A DNA stretch of 64,000 bases, taken from Peptoniphilus sp. GNH (lineage in GTDB: Bacteria; Bacillota; Clostridia; Tissierellales; Peptoniphilaceae). The notes beneath the pieces are model-generated. The model had not been told where the DNA came from. It searched no databases and saw nothing but the letters and a program-made list of their open reading frames with translations. The stretch covers positions 62,001 to 126,000 of the forward strand of contig CP089931.1 in assembly GCA_021307325.1 (NCBI GenBank), read 5' to 3'. The position numbers and the translations under genes are program-made. This document shows positions 58,201-64,000 of this stretch, piece after piece (the first letter of the stretch is position 1; each line of letters begins with the position of its first letter).

Positions 58201-61200
58201 AGATCCAGTAACTAAGAAAGCAAACCCAAAGCCGGAAGGCTATGTTAGAGTAAAATTCGTTGCAGGAAATGATGGCAGTATAGCTAATGAAAGCTTAGAA
58301 AAAGGCCAAGACCTCTACTATGTAAATCCTAAGGCTAACAAAAAGTTGAAAGATCTAACTGCTCCTATCATAAATGCTAAAGTGGGTTATGAGTTAGATA
58401 AAACTAACCAATGGAAGATACTAAATCTTATAAACGAAAAACCAGAATATATACTAGAGGATTTGATTGTTGAAGCACAGTATAAGTCGCTTCCCGACCA
58501 AATGCCTAAAAAAAACTCAGCTGGTGGAGATAACGAACAACCAAACGGATATGTAAAAGTTACTTTCAAGGCAGGAGATAATGGCAAAGTCACAGAAACA
58601 AGCTACTATGTAAATCCTAAAAAACTTGTGAGCTTGAATCCACCGACAGATGCAAAGGGAAATGTTGGCTATAAGTTTGCTGGATGGAGCGAAAACATAT
58701 CTAATTATAGGCTATACGATAAAGACACGGATATAACAGCATCCTTTAATCCTATTGATGCTTGTCTACCTAATACGAGCGGCCAAGCGAAGCCAGATGG
58801 TTATGTAGAAGTTAAATTCGAAATAGAAGGCTCTGGCGGAAATATAGAGAGTGGACAAACGACAACCTACTACGCTGATCCGAACAAGGATGTCACAATT
58901 CCAAGTCCGAAAATAAAAGCTGAAATAGGCTATGAATTTGGTGGATGGAATCTAGATACGACTGAAGCCCAAAAGTATCCCGGAAATACAACCATAAAAG
59001 GGGCATTTACTCCGCTAAGCGACGTAGTGCCTGGAGACAAAGCAAAGCCAGAAGGCTACAAGACCGTAACATTTAAAGCGGATGCAAATGGAAGCCTTTC
59101 CGGCACGACAATTTACTATGTAAATCCGAATAAAAGTGTAGACCTTACAACTCAAGCAGAAGGCATCGCCAAAAATCCTAAGGTCGGATTTGCTGAAGGA
59201 ACTTGGAGCGAGGCTATAAGCACCAAGGAATATAAAAATGATGTAACTTATACATTCAAGTTCACATCACTTCCAGATGTTGATACGACAAGCCATCTCG
59301 GCTATGTAAGGGTCGAATTCCAAACAGATGGCAATGGAAGCCTTGAAGGAAACACTATTTACTATGTAAATCCAACTAAAGATGTAAAGATAGGATCTGC
59401 TAATTTACAAATTCCAAATCGAAAACCAAACACTGGTTACGAATTTGATAAGTGGAATGAAACTATTGATCCCCAAGAACCTGTAAAATCGGACAAGACC
59501 TATGTTGCTTATTTCAAAAAGATTCAAGTAACTATGACCTATAAGGCTGATGATGCTGATTCTGCAAGCAAGAATCGAGTGATTTCCTACGACAAGGGAA
59601 AGACTATAACCATAGCTGGAGCAAATGGACTTACAAAAGCAAATCACAAATTTAAAGGATGGAAGATAGGAGAAACGACATATCAACCAGGTCAAAGTTT
59701 TATAATAAATGAAGACACAATTGCGACAGCGGATTGGGACAAGAGTCTTCATGACGTAGCATTTGACACGGATGGTGGAAGCTTCATATCACCGCAAAAA
59801 GTAGAGCATGATTCTAAGCTTGCATCTTTTACAAATCCAAATAAACAAGACTACACATTTGTGGGCTGGGTTTATAAAGAAAACAATAATGAGGTAAAAT
59901 TTGATCCAAATACAGATACGATTAAAAAGGATCTGACACTGATTGCAAAGTATGAACCAAATGTAATCCAACAAATGGGTCAAGACAAACCTCAAAATGT
60001 GCCAGCTTCATTTGTTCAAGTAGTTATAGAAAGCACGGATAAGGCGACAGTAGCTGAAACCAAGACTTTTTGGGTGGCAAAGGACACAGAGGTAAATCTG
60101 CCGGTTTCTAAGCCTGTAGGCAAAACTGTGCCAAAGGCAGAGAGCAAACCAGAGTTTAGCTATCTATTCTCTAAGTGGGAATCAGATGAGGATACGCCGA
60201 GAGAATGGACAGATTTAATTAAAGGAGCATTCTCAAAAGACAAGACTACAATAAGTGCCCAATATACAGAAAAAGCGTCAGTTGCTGGAGATGTAAAAAT
60301 CAATCCAATCTACGTTTCGGAATCTATAAAAGATGCAAGAGGCGCTTGGATAAATAAATATATCCCAACAGAAGCTGATTTGAAAAAAGCCGTTGTTTTG
60401 GGCGCTGGAGATAAAATAGAAATCTTGCCTGAAAACAACGACCTTCAAACTGAACTTTACGAAAAACTAAAAGAAAATGGCAAGACTGATAGAGAAGAGC
60501 TTTCGAGAGTTGCAAATATAAAAGCTAAGGTGACTTTTAATAATGGAACTACTAAGGAAATTGAAATTCCAATTGTAGTATACAAAAACATCTATCAAGC
60601 TCTGACCTTTTATAGCAAGCCCGACTATGTAAAATCTATCGAGCGAAGCCTTGGTGATGAATATATAAGAGTACTGCTTATTCCGACTGAAAAAGCTGTA
60701 AATCAACAAAGAGCAGCCTTCTATGTAAGAAAGAATGCAGCTGTAATAATACCCGGTCAAGATCCGACTGGCAGAGATAATTACACCTTTATCGAATGGA
60801 AAGCTAATAATCAGAATCCGCTTGCAGCACCGCAATTTAGAATGTTTAGATCTGCAGGGCTTGATCCAAAGGTTGTAGAAAACGATGAAAAAGTTGAGCT
60901 TGGCTCAAGACACAGATTTGATAAAGACACAGATATAGTGGCTCAATATTCTGAAAGACCAGTTCAACCTCAAAACCCGGGAGTGAATCCTGGACCAGGA
61001 GCTCCTGGCAGGATAATCGTTGTAGAAAGAAATAAAAACACAAGCAAAAACGATCTTCAAAAAGTCGAAACTATTCGAAAAGAAATAAGCTATATGCAAG
61101 GTTATGAAAATGAATTTAGACCTTATGATGGCTTGACCAGAGCTGAAGCAGCTCAAATTCTTGCGAATGCCTTGAAAGAAGATGGCTTTAGATATGATCC

Positions 61201-61777
61201 GAACTACAAGATTTCCTATCCAGATGTCGGAGACTATTGGTACACGCAAGCTGTAAAGATTGTAACTCAAGCTGGCGTCTTCGAAGGTCATTTGGATGGA
61301 TACTTTAAACCACAGGAAAAGATAACTAGAGCACAATGGATTGCGACCATCAAGAGATTCCAAGGACTTGCTGACAAAAATGGAAATCACATGATGCTCA
61401 AGGAAGGACACTGGGCTACAGCAGAAGTTGAAGCAGCCTATAACGAAGGATGGCTTGAAATTTATGACAGAAAGTTGGTTGACTTTAAATCTGACGAGCC
61501 AATAAGCAGACAAGAAGTTGCGGCTGTGACAAACAGAGCCTTCAAAAGACTTGTTGACAAGACATATTTGAGGAGAAATGACCGCAGTCTTATAAATTAT
61601 AGCGACATAAATCCTGAAATGTGGTCCTATGAAGATATACTTTGCGCAAGCAATACCTTGCTTTGCAAAGGCGCTTTCTACACAGCTCATTGGATAAACA
61701 AAGAAAAGAATGTATTCAACATCAACACTGAAGGTTGGAATATCATTCAAGAAAAATTTCAAAGAAATCCGAGATAA
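55298..61777 (+). CDS. Giant InlB-repeat, SLH-anchored surface protein
   Basis: A 2159-residue exported protein. TTG 55298 has AAGGAGG seven bases upstream; the signal peptide (about 1-26) ends at T-W-A-S. The N-terminal 375 residues are an unassigned strand-rich domain. From about 380 to 1900 there are many InlB-B/Listeria-Bacteroides-type repeats of 70-80 residues, with the core pattern Y-V-K-V-T-F-K, Y-Y-V-N-P-K, G-Y-K-F-x-G-W and D-T-D-I-T-A-S-F. The last 230 residues contain SLH-type repeats (G-L-T-R-A-E-A-A-Q-I-L, F-K-P-Q-E-K-I-T-R-A-Q-W and I-S-R-Q-E-V-A-A-V) that would attach it to the wall. It is most likely an adhesin or matrix protein; the ligand is unknown. Confidence 0.88.
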   Translation: MKKRSIALLMTLLILAQTFLPSMTWASNETPPLTQSEKLVKVGSLDLKRDVRRDQGEIFKIQARANKNARRRRSVQGTTFMSADSPYLPGQSPTDEEKASAYGNVTAKFSAVGLKDGSTTLPFQWKEIFGQDSNGNPSNAKIYFLQKSAEDGSEINRFTLLINEAGDYKWTDQYGKEAKLPLYSKDLKPYKYEVALDYDVSDKVKLLTMEVGVTNDEHESNSKFEKDSDGNVCAKISLEIGIAQVASTKFVAKWNTDLAEADRPKVEALYNTKNKDTEGVDIENSVFFPTSDGEIKLRNDENAQEPDQFNSQFLRNVPEVKVVEGIKFKDEEDLTGTPTYKFDETNKTITTNDGNHKFKYDFSYDVINGGKLTMTEVLKVTFNANGGKFEASQDPIIKEVDYDKAVELPSDPTNATNTFLGWGNAAADKTSVAETELKNIRQDKTLYAIWSNDVIEEIEGQELKKPQNYVKVTVDKTDKAKLKENEKQTRIFWVNPDKQVTLPVFKPEGIKYKVSPDTSFRDEKQYVFKEWTSIETPKRTWSSENITGKFSQETTIEASWTRTSDGGVRQKGNTKPDVPDNYIQVVFDPTYKGKFSGEEDLTDGRIIYWVNPKLSEYVLGIKNPYGKEYIPGFSENWEYSNWGKQNGVEPKDPNKPKKGYTDVKLIPNQLGSLTIIKAEYDLDNIMAFDQKTPMARPEYTKSGKKVQYWKVEFDSDDGLTLKNQKSYYVKVGSDSKFSYPPITFTKPVEKTGYKFDGWYKGNQKLNEYDIINSDVVLTARSINLSNVIPEKDSTGNKNEKPEGYITVTFKSEDESKGKVTSNNVFYVNPKEYVTLNAPATKAEHGYEFAAWDKNISTPTLYEKDIEIKASFNQLGVLVPKIGNQSKPTNYVEITFVTSGDGGKIADGETTTYYADPTKDVKIPAPTIKTEIGYVFKGWNQDTTKAQKYPSDTTIKGEFEKKQDIIPSKDPVTKKANPKPEGYVRVKFVAGNDGSIANESLEKGQDLYYVNPKANKKLKDLTAPIINAKVGYELDKTNQWKILNLINEKPEYILEDLIVEAQYKSLPDQMPKKNSAGGDNEQPNGYVKVTFKAGDNGKVTETSYYVNPKKLVSLNPPTDAKGNVGYKFAGWSENISNYRLYDKDTDITASFNPIDACLPNTSGQAKPDGYVEVKFEIEGSGGNIESGQTTTYYADPNKDVTIPSPKIKAEIGYEFGGWNLDTTEAQKYPGNTTIKGAFTPLSDVVPGDKAKPEGYKTVTFKADANGSLSGTTIYYVNPNKSVDLTTQAEGIAKNPKVGFAEGTWSEAISTKEYKNDVTYTFKFTSLPDVDTTSHLGYVRVEFQTDGNGSLEGNTIYYVNPTKDVKIGSANLQIPNRKPNTGYEFDKWNETIDPQEPVKSDKTYVAYFKKIQVTMTYKADDADSASKNRVISYDKGKTITIAGANGLTKANHKFKGWKIGETTYQPGQSFIINEDTIATADWDKSLHDVAFDTDGGSFISPQKVEHDSKLASFTNPNKQDYTFVGWVYKENNNEVKFDPNTDTIKKDLTLIAKYEPNVIQQMGQDKPQNVPASFVQVVIESTDKATVAETKTFWVAKDTEVNLPVSKPVGKTVPKAESKPEFSYLFSKWESDEDTPREWTDLIKGAFSKDKTTISAQYTEKASVAGDVKINPIYVSESIKDARGAWINKYIPTEADLKKAVVLGAGDKIEILPENNDLQTELYEKLKENGKTDREELSRVANIKAKVTFNNGTTKEIEIPIVVYKNIYQALTFYSKPDYVKSIERSLGDEYIRVLLIPTEKAVNQQRAAFYVRKNAAVIIPGQDPTGRDNYTFIEWKANNQNPLAAPQFRMFRSAGLDPKVVENDEKVELGSRHRFDKDTDIVAQYSERPVQPQNPGVNPGPGAPGRIIVVERNKNTSKNDLQKVETIRKEISYMQGYENEFRPYDGLTRAEAAQILANALKEDGFRYDPNYKISYPDVGDYWYTQAVKIVTQAGVFEGHLDGYFKPQEKITRAQWIATIKRFQGLADKNGNHMMLKEGHWATAEVEAAYNEGWLEIYDRKLVDFKSDEPISRQEVAAVTNRAFKRLVDKTYLRRNDRSLINYSDINPEMWSYEDILCASNTLLCKGAFYTAHWINKEKNVFNINTEGWNIIQEKFQRNPR

Positions 61778-61790
61778 AACTCGCAAAGAT

Positions 61791-61827
61791 TAAAGAAAGA
61801 TCCTTTTTTGGGTCTTTCTTTTTTTAT
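61791..61827 (+). terminator. Terminator of the giant adhesin gene
   Basis: AAAGAAAGATCC (61792-61803) pairs with GGGTCTTTCTTT (61810-61821), with T residues following. Confidence 0.9.
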
Positions 61828-61881
61828 TTCATACAAGTGGGAAAAATAAGGAAAAGAAATGACAATAGATGGCTTTTTAGC

Positions 61882-61910
61882 TTGTACGAGAATAAAAAAC
61901 ATTATATTAT
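61882..61910 (+). promoter_or_regulatory. Promoter of the LacI-family gene
   Basis: TTGTAC (61882-61887), a 17-base spacer and TATTAT (61905-61910). The -35 region is the same as that of the giant adhesin gene. Confidence 0.6.
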
Positions 61911-61940
61911 TATAATATAGAAATTTGAAAGGAGATAAAA

Positions 61941-62948
61941 ATGGCTTCAACAATAAAAGACGTGGCAAAGATGGCCGATGTTTCCATCTCCACAGTCTCA
62001 AGGGTTATAAACGAGTCTAAACCTGTGAGTCCTGAAACCAGAAGAAGAGTCCTGCATGCAATCGAAGTCTTGGATTACAAACCAAACGAGATAGCAAGGT
62101 CCTTGGTAAAGAAAAAATCGAACATAATTGGAGTTATCGTAAATGATCTGGGGACAACTTACACTTCTCAAATTCTAAGAGGTGTAGAAGAAATAGGGAG
62201 AATGTACGGATACGATATTATTGTCGCATCATCCTATGACAACACAGAGTTAGAAATAAAATTTGCAAAAATATTTTCTCAAAAACAAGCTGAAGGGATA
62301 ATAGTAATCTCAGAAAGCCTAAACCAAAAACTCATGTTCACACTTGAAGAAATGAAAGTGCCACATTTGAACATAAACAGATTTTACAATTTGGAAGAGG
62401 GCGAAGCTACCATAAATCAAGAAAAGGCAACCGAAGAAATAACCGAATACGTAATAAATAAGGGGCACAAGAAAATCGCCTACCTTGCAATGGCAAAAGA
62501 CCTAGACAGAACTTTGGAAAAACAAAAGGTAGACGCCTTCAAAAATGCTATGAAAAAACATAATCTCGAAAGAGAAATAGTCTATGCACCAAGTGTTGAC
62601 GAAAAAGGTGCCCAAGACATCTACGGCAAGGTCAAAGCTCTTTATCAATCTGGCTACACTGCAATGATCTGTACCCAAGATGAACTAGCAATCCACATAG
62701 CAAACCTCTTTTATGGCGAAGGAATCCGAGTACCAGACGACATATCCCTTGCGGGATTTGGAGGAGGACCCTTGGCAGACATATACAGGCCAAGAATCAC
62801 GACTATTAAAATTCCTTACTATAATATAGGAGCTGTCTCCATTAGAAAGATTTTAAAAGCTATAGAAAACAATAGAGAAATGGAAAAACAAGAAATAGTC
62901 CTCCAAGCTAAATTAGTAGAAGGTGGATCAGTAAAAGATATTAGATAA
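61941..62948 (+). CDS. LacI/GalR-family transcriptional regulator
   Basis: A 335-residue regulator. The helix-turn-helix and hinge are classical: T-I-K-D-V-A-K-M-A-D-V-S-I-S-T-V-S-R-V-I, then V-L-D-Y-K-P-N-E-I-A-R-S-L. The periplasmic-binding-protein-like domain follows from about 60, with I-I-G-V-I-V-N-D and the dimerisation part near I-R-V-P-D-D-I-S-L-A-G-F-G. No sugar operon is adjacent, so it may act in trans; CcpA-type global control is possible but not shown. AAAGGAG precedes ATG 61941. Confidence 0.92.
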   Translation: MASTIKDVAKMADVSISTVSRVINESKPVSPETRRRVLHAIEVLDYKPNEIARSLVKKKSNIIGVIVNDLGTTYTSQILRGVEEIGRMYGYDIIVASSYDNTELEIKFAKIFSQKQAEGIIVISESLNQKLMFTLEEMKVPHLNINRFYNLEEGEATINQEKATEEITEYVINKGHKKIAYLAMAKDLDRTLEKQKVDAFKNAMKKHNLEREIVYAPSVDEKGAQDIYGKVKALYQSGYTAMICTQDELAIHIANLFYGEGIRVPDDISLAGFGGGPLADIYRPRITTIKIPYYNIGAVSIRKILKAIENNREMEKQEIVLQAKLVEGGSVKDIR

Positions 62949-63250
62949 AATTCAAAAAAACATTTGACAAGCTAAAAATACGATGTTAAGATAGATGAGG
63001 TCATTTAAAAATGACTGCGACAAGTTGGCAAAAAAGTAAAAAAACTTTCAAAAAGGACTTTACAAAAAGGAGCAAACTTGTTATACTAATAAAGCTGATT
63101 CCTTGAATTAGCAGACCATGAAAATTAAATAGTGTAAGGAAAAAAAGACTTCAAAGAAGTCAGCTTCACAAGAAGCACATGAAAGCAAAAAAGCGGAAAA
63201 AGTCAGTGAAACGAAAAAGTTGAGCTAGAAATTTTCGAAAAAAAGAAATT
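62949..63250 (+). promoter_or_regulatory. rRNA operon promoter region with two promoters
   Basis: P1: TTGACA (62964-62969), 17 bases, TAAGAT (62987-62992). P2: TTTACA (63059-63064), 17 bases, TATACT (63082-63087). Both have correct spacing and lie about 95 bases apart, as in many bacterial rRNA operons. The leader to the 16S start (about 160 bases) contains a short GACTTC/GAAGTC hairpin (63148-63162). Confidence 0.8.

Positions 63251-64000
<750 letters not shown>

Noticed and set aside
60905-61786. Long minus-strand open frame of 293 codons
   Set aside because: It lies wholly opposite the SLH end of the giant adhesin, has a Cys/Phe/Ser-rich composition unlike a real protein, and has no ribosome binding site.
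63094-63250. tRNA gene in the rRNA leader
   Set aside because: No cloverleaf or TTCGA loop could be formed. No tRNA genes were found anywhere in the window.

Overview
The window is from a low-GC Gram-positive anaerobe. The 16S rRNA gene entering at 63251, S-layer-homology (SLH) anchored surface proteins, a glycyl-radical enzyme pair, a threonine T-box and very AT-rich codon use point to the Tissierellia, most likely a Peptoniphilaceae-type anaerobic coccus. The genus is not settled from the sequence alone.

Region 1 (1-12400) is accessory DNA. It opens with the right-hand end of a Tn916/Tn1549-type integrative conjugative element (sigma-like gene, excisionase, tyrosine integrase, integrase arm-site repeats), followed by a stand-alone methionyl-tRNA synthetase C-terminal domain. 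Then comes a graveyard of element parts: an SSB-like gene, a truncated Maff2 gene, a serine-recombinase fragment, three copies of a DUF3847 gene (one intact, two broken), an integrase scrap fused to a uracil-DNA-glycosylase-like domain, and two XRE-regulator/membrane-protein pairs. Cargo that looks functional includes Dps, an ABC-F ATPase of the antibiotic-resistance type and a DUF2087 protein. Near-identical terminators recur across this region.

Region 2 (12400-36420) is the most interesting part: a roughly 24-kb, single-direction locus that reads as a complete haem economy. It holds a TetR regulator with two ABC exporter half-transporters, a YbaN-like membrane protein with two CydDC-like ABC half-transporters, and a regulator with a DtxR-like N-terminus. 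These are followed by a membrane-anchored NEAT protein, an Shp-like haem protein with both methionine ligands conserved, an HtsABC/IsdEF-type haem importer and a flavodoxin. Three NEAT-domain surface proteins close the locus, two with SLH anchors and one with a copper-amine-oxidase-N-type wall module. Most of the NEAT domains carry a shared V-W-V-D-A-M-D motif where classical haem NEAT domains have YxxxY.

Region 3 (36500-54700) is housekeeping: KtrAB-like potassium uptake, a SpoU methyltransferase, a T-box-controlled thrS, then a tightly coupled operon of queH, capA-like, a phosphatase-lipid kinase fusion, a HAD phosphatase, dinB, a thioesterase and apt. A YjjI/YjjW glycyl-radical pair faces a Crp/Fnr regulator; NAD kinase and an RluD-like pseudouridine synthase follow. 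A 6S RNA gene with its own promoter lies at 53427-53616, followed by YtxH-like and DUF948-like envelope proteins.

Region 4 (54700-64000) holds a 2160-residue InlB-type-repeat, SLH-anchored adhesin behind a long structured leader, a LacI-family regulator, and twin rRNA promoters leading into the 16S gene, which is cut by the window end.
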